From: Clavibacter sp. VKM Ac-2873
GTDB taxonomy: Bacteria; Actinomycetota; Actinomycetes; Actinomycetales; Microbacteriaceae
NCBI RefSeq assembly: GCF_015351075.1
Contig: NZ_JADKRS010000003.1
Location: 1-64,000 of the forward strand
DNA: 64,000 nt
Direction of reading: 5' to 3'
Below, in pieces: positions 37,495 through 44,777 of this stretch. The notes beneath the pieces were generated by a model. That model did no database searches and had not been told where the DNA came from. It saw only the letters and a list, made by a program, of their open reading frames with translations. The translations under genes were made by a program, and so were the position numbers. Positions within the stretch are counted from its first letter, which is position 1; every line of letters begins with the position of its first letter.

Positions 37495-38520
37495 ATGCCA
37501 CCCACCCGATCCGCGCCCGTCGCCGCCAGCGCGGTCGTGGCCCTCCTCGCGCTCGTCGCGCTCGTCGCGCTGAGCCTCGCGACCGGGTCCCGCGAGATCG
37601 CCCTCGACTCCGTGTGGCGCGCGATCCTCCATCCGGGCGACGGCAGCCGCGACGCGATCATCGTGTGGCAGCTGCGGGCGCCGCGCACGCTCCTCGCCGT
37701 GGCGGTCGGCGTGCTGCTCGCGGTCGCGGGCGTCGTGATGCAGGCCATGACGCGCAACCCGCTCGCGGAGCCCGGTCTCCTCGGCGTCAACGCGGGCGCC
37801 TCGCTCGCCGTGGTGCTCAGCGTCGCGTTCCTCGGCGTCGGCTCGGCCGCCGGCACCGGCTCGGCCGCCGGGTACGCGGGGCCCGCGTTCGTCGGCGCCG
37901 CCCTCGCCGCGGTGGTCGTGGTGCTCGTCGGCATGCGGGCGGGGCCGCGCGCGGATCCCACGCGCCTGCTCCTCGCCGGCACCGCGCTCACCGCGAGCCT
38001 CGCCTCCGTCACCGGCGTCGTCACCCTCTCGGATCCGCGCACCTTCGGCGACTACCGCTCCTGGGTGGTGGGATCCGTGGCCTCGCGCGACCCCGCCGAC
38101 CTCGTCTGGCTCCTCCCGCTCACCGCCGTGGTGGTCGTCGGCGCGCTGCTGCTCGTGCGCCCGCTCGCGGTGCTCGCGCTCGGCGACGACACCGCGACCG
38201 CGCTCGGCAGCTCCGTCGGGCGGGTGCGGCTCGCGGGCTTCGCCCTCGTGACGCTCGCGTGCGGCGCCGCGACGGCGGTCGCCGGTCCGATCTCGTTCGT
38301 GGGGCTCGTCGTGCCGCACGCCGTGCGCCTGGTCGTCGGGCGCCGCGAGCGACCGGTGCTGCTCGGATCCGTCGCCGCCGGGCCCCTGCTCGTGCTGGGC
38401 GCCGACGTCCTCGGCCGGATCGTGGCGCGGCCCGGCGAGCTCGAGGCCGGGATCGTCACGGCGTTCGTCGGCGCGCCCGTGCTGCTCGCGCTCGTGCTCC
38501 GGCGGACGGGCGCGCGGTGA
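37495..38520 (+). CDS. FecCD-family siderophore permease, first subunit
   Basis: A 341-residue membrane protein with about 9-10 segments. The FecCD signature is RAPRTLLAVAVGVLLAVAGVVMQAMTRNPLAEPGLLGVNAGAS. Later come FGDYRSWVVGSVA and GPISFVGLVVPHAVR, the loop that contacts the ATPase. Its stop overlaps the GTG of the second permease (GTGA). It starts 2 bases after the iron box. Confidence 0.94.
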   Translation: MPPTRSAPVAASAVVALLALVALVALSLATGSREIALDSVWRAILHPGDGSRDAIIVWQLRAPRTLLAVAVGVLLAVAGVVMQAMTRNPLAEPGLLGVNAGASLAVVLSVAFLGVGSAAGTGSAAGYAGPAFVGAALAAVVVVLVGMRAGPRADPTRLLLAGTALTASLASVTGVVTLSDPRTFGDYRSWVVGSVASRDPADLVWLLPLTAVVVVGALLLVRPLAVLALGDDTATALGSSVGRVRLAGFALVTLACGAATAVAGPISFVGLVVPHAVRLVVGRRERPVLLGSVAAGPLLVLGADVLGRIVARPGELEAGIVTAFVGAPVLLALVLRRTGAR

Positions 38521-39548
38521 GGCCCCGCATCCCGCGGCGCGACCGCGTCGTGCTCGGGATACTCGTGCTCGCGATCCTCGGCGCCGCCGCCGTCGGCCTC
38601 GGCACGGGCGCCTACCCGCTGTCGCCGGCGCAGGCGCTCGACGCCCTGCTCGGCGGCGGCGACGCGCAGGCCCGCTTCATCGTCGCCGACCAGCGGCTGC
38701 CGCGCGTGCTGTGCGCGATCGCGGTCGGGGCGGCGCTCGGGCTGAGCGGGATGGTGTTCCAGAGCGTGTCGCGCAACCCGCTCGGCAGCCCGGACGTCAT
38801 CGGGTTCAGCACGGGCGCGGCCACCGGCGGGCTCGTCGCGATCCTGGTGACGGGATCCACGGCCGCCGCCCCCTCCTCCGCCGGCTCCATCGCGCTCGGC
38901 ACGGTCGTCGGCGGCTTCGCGACCGCGTTCGCCGTGCACCTGATGAGCTCCCGCACGGCCACCACGGGCGAGCGGCTCGTCCTGGTGGGCATCGCGGTGG
39001 GCGCGATGCTCGCGTCGGTCAACGACTTCCTCATCACCCGCAGCGACCTCGAGCTCGCGCAGGCCGCCGCGACCTGGCGCTTCGGCACGCTCAACGGGAT
39101 CACGTGGCCCCAGGTCGCGCCCGCCGTCGCGGTGCTGGCGGTGCTCGTGCCGCTCGCCTTCCTCGGCGAGCACCCGCTGCGCATGCTCGAGATGGGCGAC
39201 GACACCGCCCGCGCGCTCGGCCTCGACGTGGGCAGGTGGCGCACCATGCTGCTGGCTGCCGGGGTCGCGCTGGCCGCGGTCGGCGTCGCGGCCGTGGGCC
39301 CGGTCGGGTTCGTCGCGCTCGCCGCGCCGCACCTCGCCCGCCGCCAGATGCCCGGGAGCCGCGGCCGGATGCTCCCCGCGCTCGTGGTCGGGGCGCTGCT
39401 GCTGAGCGTCGCCGACCTCGTGGCCGGGCGCCTGCTCAGCCCGTTCCAGATCCCGGTCGGGCTCGCCACCTCCGCGCTCGGCGGCCTCTACCTGCTGTGG
39501 CTGCTCGCGTCGCCGGACACGTCCCGGCGGGCGGCCTCCGGCGGCTGA
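38517..39548 (+). CDS. FecCD-family siderophore permease, second subunit
   Basis: A 343-residue permease. The signature is DQRLPRVLCAIAVGAALGLSGMVFQSVSRNPLGSPDVIGFSTGAATGG. The ATPase-contact loop is GPVGFVALAAPHLAR. It pairs with the upstream subunit to form the channel. No ATPase gene (FecE/FepC type) follows: the next sequence is a broken copy of a pentapeptide gene and the hipBA island. The ATPase must lie elsewhere or be shared. Confidence 0.94.
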   Translation: MRPRIPRRDRVVLGILVLAILGAAAVGLGTGAYPLSPAQALDALLGGGDAQARFIVADQRLPRVLCAIAVGAALGLSGMVFQSVSRNPLGSPDVIGFSTGAATGGLVAILVTGSTAAAPSSAGSIALGTVVGGFATAFAVHLMSSRTATTGERLVLVGIAVGAMLASVNDFLITRSDLELAQAAATWRFGTLNGITWPQVAPAVAVLAVLVPLAFLGEHPLRMLEMGDDTARALGLDVGRWRTMLLAAGVALAAVGVAAVGPVGFVALAAPHLARRQMPGSRGRMLPALVVGALLLSVADLVAGRLLSPFQIPVGLATSALGGLYLLWLLASPDTSRRAASGG

Positions 39549-39568
39549 TCCGCGCGCGCCGCCCCGTC

Positions 39569-39644
39569 CTCAGTCCTCGACGCGCACGCGGAAGTGCCGC
39601 GCGAAGACCGGGCCGAGCGCCATGAGCTGGGTGGAGTCGAGCAC
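39569..39644. repeat. 76-bp direct repeat, left copy
   Basis: Identical to 41476-41551 over 76 bases, from one base before the stop codon of the pentapeptide gene inward. Beyond it the two copies stay alike for about 18 more bases with an indel and substitutions, then diverge. Confidence 0.92.
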
Positions 39645-39668
39645 CGCGCCCCCGGAGGCCGTGTCCAT
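39570..39668 (-). pseudogene. Truncated 3' fragment of a pentapeptide-repeat gene
   Basis: This minus-strand fragment codes for the same C-terminus as the intact gene at 41477-42139 (VLDSTQLMALGPVFARHFRV, then the stop). Only about 30 codons remain. It has no upstream pentapeptide repeats, so it is a remnant, not a gene. It marks the far end of the hipBA insertion. Confidence 0.85.
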
Positions 39669-39787
39669 CGCGCCGGCCCAGAGCGACCCCGCTCAGGACC
39701 CGGAGGGGAAGGATTGGGCGCGCGCTCACCGGCCTCGCCCGCGAGCCGCTCCTCAGATCGACTGCAGCGAACTGGACGGCTTTCGGA

Positions 39788-39826
39788 TATGATAAATCAT
39801 GCCTAGAGGCGCTTTGGGCATGATTT
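39788..39826. promoter_or_regulatory. Operator/promoter of hipBA module 2
   Basis: Perfect 10-bp arms AAATCATGCC (39794-39803) and GGCATGATTT (39817-39826) are separated by 13 bases. A second dyad ATGAT-AA-ATCAT (39789-39800) overlaps a near-consensus -10 TATGAT (39788-39793). The AT-rich block stands out from its surroundings. It is the likely HipB binding site. Confidence 0.78.
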
Positions 39827-39839
39827 GATGAGGTAAGAG

Positions 39840-40181
39840 ATGGTCAAGCGATCTGTTCCCCTACGCCCTCACATCCAAGATTCCCTCAAAGTGTGGGGCC
39901 AGCTCATCCGACGCGGCCGCCTCGAGCAGGGATGGACCGCGAAGGATCTCGCAGCCCGAGCAAACGTCTCGGAGCAGACGGTGCTGTCGGCAGAGGCCGG
40001 CAATCGTGGCACAGCCGTGGGCACCATGACGGACCTGGCGGACCTCGTCGGGGTCCCCATATTCGGGATCGACGATCGGGCCGAGTTGGCGATCCGCCGT
40101 CAGAGGGGTGAGGAGCTGCTCGCGCTTCTCCCCCAGCGAGTACGCCAGCCGAAGAGCGGACGCACCGACGATGACTTCTGA
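39840..40181 (+). CDS. HipB-like antitoxin with XRE domain, module 2
   Basis: A 113-residue regulator. The helix-turn-helix is WGQLIRRGRLEQGWTAKDLAARANVSEQTVLSAEAGNRGTAVGTMTDLADLVGV (residues ~19-72). A GAGG ribosome site precedes the ATG. It overlaps the hipA-like gene by 11 bases. Its sequence is clearly different from the module 1 antitoxin. Confidence 0.9.
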   Translation: MVKRSVPLRPHIQDSLKVWGQLIRRGRLEQGWTAKDLAARANVSEQTVLSAEAGNRGTAVGTMTDLADLVGVPIFGIDDRAELAIRRQRGEELLALLPQRVRQPKSGRTDDDF

Positions 40182-41412
40182 CCAGTTGTACGTCTGGACC
40201 TGGCTAGCCGGCCACCGAGAGCCGGTGGTCGCTGGCCGCTTGGACCGAGTCGGTTCTCGCCACACCTTCACGTACGGGCTGCGGTACCGCTCTCGGCCGG
40301 ACAGCATCAGCCTGTACGGCCCCGAGCTCCCCCTCCGGCCCGGGACGCAGGAACCCGCAGCAGGTCTCAGCATCGCGGGGGCGCTGCGAGACGCAAGCCC
40401 CGATCGGTGGGGTCGCGGCGTCATCGAGCGCCGGAGAGGTGCTGCGCCGAACTCGCTGACCGAGATGGAGTACATGCTGGGTTCGGGGTCGAATCGCTTC
40501 GGAGCCCTGGATTTCCAGGTCGACCGGGATGCGTACGTGCCCCGTGACGATCCGGCCTCACTCGACGAGTTGCAGGCGGCGGCCGACATCCTGGATCGAG
40601 GGGACGAGCTGCCTCCCGATCTCGATGCGGCGTTGATCCACGGAACCAGCCTGGGAGGAGCGCGACCCAAGGCCACGCTCACCGACGAGAGCGGCACCCA
40701 ATGGCTCGCCAAGTTCGCGTCGTCAGACGATCGCACCTTCTCCGTGGTGAACGCGGAAGGGGCAATGCTCGAACTCGCACGCCGGGCAGGCCTGGATGTC
40801 CCGGACAGCCGGATCGTCACCTCGTTTGGCAAGGAGGTACTGCTCGTCCGGCGCTTCGATCGGGACGCCGACGGCGGGCGACGCCACGTCGTCTCCGGAC
40901 TCACCATCGCCCAGACAGACGAGATGCTCGCCCACTACGTCACCTATCCGCAGATTCTCGACGTACTGCGCCTGCATGCCGAGGACGCGACCCAGCCCGG
41001 GCCGGCGCTCTTCCAGAGGATCGCGATGAACATCGCGATCAGCAACAACGACGACCATGCACGCAATCACGCTGCATTCTGGGACGGTCGTCACCTGCGC
41101 CTCACCCCGGCCTACGACCTCGCCCCCGGCCAGCGATCAGGAGACACGTTCACGCAGGCGATGGCTTACGGCCGGGGGGATCCCGGAGCGCGGGCATCCA
41201 ACTTCGCCGTGCTAGTCCAGGAATCAGAGACGTACGGGCTGCGTGCTGCACAGGCGCGCGATGTCATCGATCATCTCGTCGCGAGCATCCAGGACAACTG
41301 GGACGACGCTGCTGAGGTGGCCCGCTTGAGCGCCTCGGACAAGCAGACGCTCCGCGCCAAGCAGATCCTCCCGCGAGCTGCTTTCTTCGACTACGCGCCG
41401 CGGACGATCTAG
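40171..41412 (+). CDS. HipA-like toxin kinase, module 2
   Basis: A 413-residue HipA-family kinase. The Gly-rich loop is GTSLGGARPKATL (158-170), with Ser160 and Lys167. The catalytic loop is NNDDHARN (292-299). The metal-binding motif is YDLAP (315-319). All key residues are in place. The ATG at 40171 overlaps the antitoxin by 11 bases and gives the family opening (MTSDQLYVWTWLAG). An in-frame ATG at 40108 is possible but adds a tail inside the antitoxin gene. It differs from module 1 in length and motif details. Confidence 0.92.
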   Translation: MTSDQLYVWTWLAGHREPVVAGRLDRVGSRHTFTYGLRYRSRPDSISLYGPELPLRPGTQEPAAGLSIAGALRDASPDRWGRGVIERRRGAAPNSLTEMEYMLGSGSNRFGALDFQVDRDAYVPRDDPASLDELQAAADILDRGDELPPDLDAALIHGTSLGGARPKATLTDESGTQWLAKFASSDDRTFSVVNAEGAMLELARRAGLDVPDSRIVTSFGKEVLLVRRFDRDADGGRRHVVSGLTIAQTDEMLAHYVTYPQILDVLRLHAEDATQPGPALFQRIAMNIAISNNDDHARNHAAFWDGRHLRLTPAYDLAPGQRSGDTFTQAMAYGRGDPGARASNFAVLVQESETYGLRAAQARDVIDHLVASIQDNWDDAAEVARLSASDKQTLRAKQILPRAAFFDYAPRTI

Positions 41413-41475
41413 CCGCAGTCCGGGCGGCCATGTTGACAGAGCCACCCTCCTTTCGGACAGGTAGGTAGGCGCCCG

Positions 41476-41551
41476 CTCAGTCCTCGACGCGCACGCGGAA
41501 GTGCCGCGCGAAGACCGGGCCGAGCGCCATGAGCTGGGTGGAGTCGAGCAC
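41476..41551. repeat. 76-bp direct repeat, right copy
   Basis: The last 25 codons of the intact pentapeptide-repeat gene. Identical to 39569-39644. Confidence 0.92.
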
Positions 41552-42139
41552 GGCGCCGCGGAGGCCGTCGGGGGTGTCGAGGTCCATGATCTCGGCGCCG
41601 CGGAGGTCCAGGTGCGTGAGCGACGAGTCGGCGAGGTCGAGCGTGCCGATGGTGGTGCGGGCGAACGCGATGCGCATGCCGGCGGTGCCGCGGAGGTCCA
41701 GCTCCTCGATGGCGCAGTCGGTGATGAGCAGGTCGGCGATCTTGGAGCCGCGCAGGTTCACGAAGCCGAGCCGGCAGTCGGCGATGTGCACGGAGGAGAG
41801 CGTGGCGTCGTAGAGCTCGGCGGATCCCACGCGCGAGCCCTCGAGGCGCACGTCGCGCATGCGCATCCGCGGCGCCTTCAGCACGGGCGCGTCGAGTCGC
41901 GAGGCGAGCACGTCCACGAGGCTCGCGGCGGTGAGGTCGGCCTCGTGCAGGCGGATCCGCTCGAGGGCGCACTCCTCGAACCCGATGTCGACGAGGTCGG
42001 CGTCCGACAGGTCGGCGTCGGCGAACCGGAGCCGCTCGAAGGTCGCGTGCGCGTCGAGGTCCGACGGGTCGCCGTCGGCGAGCCCGTCGAGCCGCGGGTC
42101 GCTGATCCGGGGCGGGAGGATGCGGGGGGATGCGGCCAT
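41477..42139 (-). CDS. Pentapeptide-repeat protein
   Basis: A 220-residue protein made largely of A(D/N)Lxx-type repeats: FADADLSDADLVDIGFEECALERIRLHEADLTAASL, FVNLRGSKIADLLITDCAIEELDLRG and LDLADSSLTHLDLRGAEIMDLD. These form a right-handed beta-helix. Some such proteins mimic DNA and protect gyrase; there is no direct sign of that here. A GGAGG ribosome site precedes the ATG. Its 3' end is the presumed insertion point of the hipBA island. Confidence 0.88.
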   Translation of the reverse strand: MAASPRILPPRISDPRLDGLADGDPSDLDAHATFERLRFADADLSDADLVDIGFEECALERIRLHEADLTAASLVDVLASRLDAPVLKAPRMRMRDVRLEGSRVGSAELYDATLSSVHIADCRLGFVNLRGSKIADLLITDCAIEELDLRGTAGMRIAFARTTIGTLDLADSSLTHLDLRGAEIMDLDTPDGLRGAVLDSTQLMALGPVFARHFRVRVED

Positions 42140-42330
42140 GCGGAGCCTCCGGGAGCGGGTCGGTGCGGATGCGGGTCGGTGCGGATGCGGCCGCCTCGCC
42201 GGGCGGCGCTCCCACGGTACGGGAGACCCCCGCGCTCCGGCCGCGGCCCGAACTGGGTACGGCGCCGGTGGGCGAGCGCGCGATAGGACTGGGGGCAGGC
42301 CGCACGGACGCGGCCGGATCCAGGAGAGTC

Positions 42331-44604
42331 ATGTCATCTGCACGTCGTCGGGCCGTCGTCGGCCTCCTCTCGTTGGCGCTCGTCGCCTCCGCCCAGGTGG
42401 GGATCGCCTCCGGCGCATCCGCCGCCGAAGCGCCCACCCCCGCCGCGTCCGCGGCCCCCGACGCATCACGCGGATCCGCCCCCGTCGCCGCGAAGGCCGC
42501 CGCCTTCACGACGTCGCCGCGTCCCACCATCACCGGCACCGCGCAGGTCGGCTCGCCGCTCACCGCGGTCACCGGCACGTGGACCCCCGCGCCCGACTCC
42601 TTCTCCTACCGCTGGTGGCGCGACGGGGTGGCGATCTCGGGCGCGACCGACGCCCGCTACGTGCCGGTCGCCGCCGACCAGGGGAAGAGGATCACCGTCA
42701 CGGTCACCGCGACGAAGAGCGGCTACACGTCGCTCGCCCGCTCGAGCGGCCCGACCGCGGCCGTGACGGCCGCCCCCGCCGCCCTGCCGTTCACCGCGGC
42801 GCCCGTCCCGACCATCACGGGCACCGCGACCATCGGCAGCCCGCTGACCGCCGTCCCGGGCACCTGGAGCCCGTCGCCGCGCTTCGCCTACCAGTGGTTC
42901 GTCGGCGACAAGCCGATCACCAATGCCACGACGTCCACCTACACGCCGACCTACTCCGACCTCGGTCGCGCCCTGTCGGTGTCGGTCGCGGGGTACCGCG
43001 ACGGCTACGCGACCACCGTGCGCATGAGCGCGCCGACGCCGTCCACCGTCGGCCGCGGCACGCTCACCACGGCCGTCCCCACCATCACCGGATCGGCCGT
43101 CGTCGGCACCGCGCTGCGCGCCATGCCGAACGCCTGGAGCCCCGACCCGACCTTCGAGTTCCGCTGGTTCGCCGACGACGAGGCGATCTCCAACGCCACG
43201 GGCGCCTACTACACGCCCGTCGCCGCGGACATCGGCAAGCGCATCACCGTCACGGTCACCGGCAGCGCGGTCGGCTACAACCCCGCCGCCCGGACGAGCG
43301 CCCGCACGGCCGCGGTCGTCGCCGCCACCACCCCGCCGCCCGTGCCGGCGACCGGCACGATCGTCGGCCGCGTCTACCTCGACTCCGTCGCCCCCGGCAA
43401 CCTGATCTCCTCCGGCGAGGTCACCCCGTTCCGCGTCGGAGCGGCCGAGGCCACCTCATCGCCCATCGTCGACGGCGCCTTCCGCGCCGAGGGACTCCTG
43501 CCGGGTGACTACCGGCTGGCCGTGGACGTGACGGTCGGCGGGCAGCGCCTGTACCAGTACTACGGCGAGGCGGACGGCGTCACGGACGGCCGCACCTTCA
43601 CCGTGCAGGCCGACGGCACCGTGCGGCTCGACGTCGTGCTCAAGCGCTACGCGACCATCAGCGGCACCGCGACCCTGGCCGACGGCAGCCCGGCGGTCGG
43701 ATCCCAGGTCGAGGTCTTCCGGGTGCACGGAGGCGAGGTCTCCGGCGCGACCACGGATGCGGCCGGTCGCTTCCTCGCCGACGGGCTGACCCCCGGCCAG
43801 TACGAGGTGCACTTCACCGCCCCGTTCACGAACCCGGACGGCGTCATCGGCGAGTGGTACAGCGACACCGACGACCGCAACGCGGCCACGCGCTTCACGG
43901 TGGGCTGGGGCCAGGCCGTGACGGGCGTCGACCCGACGCTGGACGCCGGGTCCCGGCTCTCCGGGCTCGTCCGCGCACCCGACGGATCGCCCTACGCGCG
44001 CGCGAGCGTCTACGTCGTCCCCGAGGCGGCGGCCCTGCTGGGCGCCGACCCGCGGACGGTGGGCGGCGCGTCGACCGACGCGAACGGCCGGTTCCGCATC
44101 ACCGGGATCCTGCCCGGCCGGTACTACGTGTTCGTCGCGGCCGACCGCTCCGAGGCTCCCTCGTACGCATCCCAGTGGCTGGGCGGCAGCGGATCGCTCG
44201 CCTCGGCGACGGTCTACACCGCGACGCGCCGCGCCGACCTCCCCTCCGTCGACGCGCGCTTCGTCGTGACCTCCTCGGTGACCGCCTCGATCTCGGGGAC
44301 GCCGGCGGCCGGGTGGTCCGACTACGCCCAGGTCACCCTGTTCCAGGGCGGCACCGCGAAGAGGACCGCGTTCGTCTTCCCGGGGAGCGACGAGTTCCTC
44401 GACTCCGTGCCCGCCGGCACCTACCGCGTGCAGGTGACGTACTTCCGCGACTACGTGCCGTCGTCCCGATGGTGGGACGGCGGGACCGGCGCCGACCGCT
44501 CCGAGCTGGTCGTGCCCGCGGGGAAGGACGTGCCCCTCGCGATCCGCTCCGCCCCGGCGGTCGCCCCGACGGGCGCGTCGACGGGCGCGCCGCAGGTCCG
44601 CTAG
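42331..44604 (+). CDS. Large secreted protein with three Ig-like and several CnaB-like repeats
   Basis: A 757-residue exported protein. The signal peptide spans residues 1-32. Three Ig-like repeats (about 61-147, 153-240, 248-331) share PTITGTAQVGSPLTAVTGTW, then (F)xYRWWxDGxAISGAT, then KRITVTVTxxxxGY. From ~342 come CnaB-like carboxypeptidase-regulatory repeats (IVGRVYLDSV, RYATISGTATLADGSPAVGS, RLSGLVRAPDGSPYARASVYV). No sortase or anchoring motif is at the C-terminus, so it is probably released or loosely wall-bound. A CAGGAGAG ribosome site precedes the ATG. Function is unknown; adhesion or polymer binding is plausible. Confidence 0.82.
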   Translation: MSSARRRAVVGLLSLALVASAQVGIASGASAAEAPTPAASAAPDASRGSAPVAAKAAAFTTSPRPTITGTAQVGSPLTAVTGTWTPAPDSFSYRWWRDGVAISGATDARYVPVAADQGKRITVTVTATKSGYTSLARSSGPTAAVTAAPAALPFTAAPVPTITGTATIGSPLTAVPGTWSPSPRFAYQWFVGDKPITNATTSTYTPTYSDLGRALSVSVAGYRDGYATTVRMSAPTPSTVGRGTLTTAVPTITGSAVVGTALRAMPNAWSPDPTFEFRWFADDEAISNATGAYYTPVAADIGKRITVTVTGSAVGYNPAARTSARTAAVVAATTPPPVPATGTIVGRVYLDSVAPGNLISSGEVTPFRVGAAEATSSPIVDGAFRAEGLLPGDYRLAVDVTVGGQRLYQYYGEADGVTDGRTFTVQADGTVRLDVVLKRYATISGTATLADGSPAVGSQVEVFRVHGGEVSGATTDAAGRFLADGLTPGQYEVHFTAPFTNPDGVIGEWYSDTDDRNAATRFTVGWGQAVTGVDPTLDAGSRLSGLVRAPDGSPYARASVYVVPEAAALLGADPRTVGGASTDANGRFRITGILPGRYYVFVAADRSEAPSYASQWLGGSGSLASATVYTATRRADLPSVDARFVVTSSVTASISGTPAAGWSDYAQVTLFQGGTAKRTAFVFPGSDEFLDSVPAGTYRVQVTYFRDYVPSSRWWDGGTGADRSELVVPAGKDVPLAIRSAPAVAPTGASTGAPQVR

Positions 44605-44623
44605 CCGGGACCGCACGGCCGCC

Positions 44624-44659
44624 GACGCCGCCACGACCGCACCCGGTCGTGGCGGCGTC
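44624..44659. terminator. Perfect 16-bp hairpin terminator
   Basis: Arms 44624-44639 and 44644-44659 are fully complementary around a 4-base loop. It lies just after the first Ig-like gene and separates it from the paralogue. Confidence 0.85.
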
Positions 44660-44777
44660 GCGGCGTCGGGGGCAAGTCCGCCGCGCCCCCGTTCCGCGCG
44701 ACACGTCGACAGCCGACCTCCCCGCGCGGTAGGCATGCAGCGGGCACCGCAGTCGGCGGCGCCGGACCGGGGGATCC

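Larger units (their letters stand above)
39569..41551. mobile_element. Putative hipBA mini-island at the 3' end of a pentapeptide gene
   Basis: About 1.9 kb bracketed by the 76-bp direct repeat. The full target gene lies on the right with an intact 3' end, and a spare 3' end lies on the left. This is the layout expected of site-specific insertion into a gene 3' end with restoration of the gene. The only genes inside are hipB-like and hipA-like, with lower GC (about 60% in a sampled line). No integrase is present, so the element would have to move in trans or be a remnant; recombination is an alternative. Confidence 0.55.
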
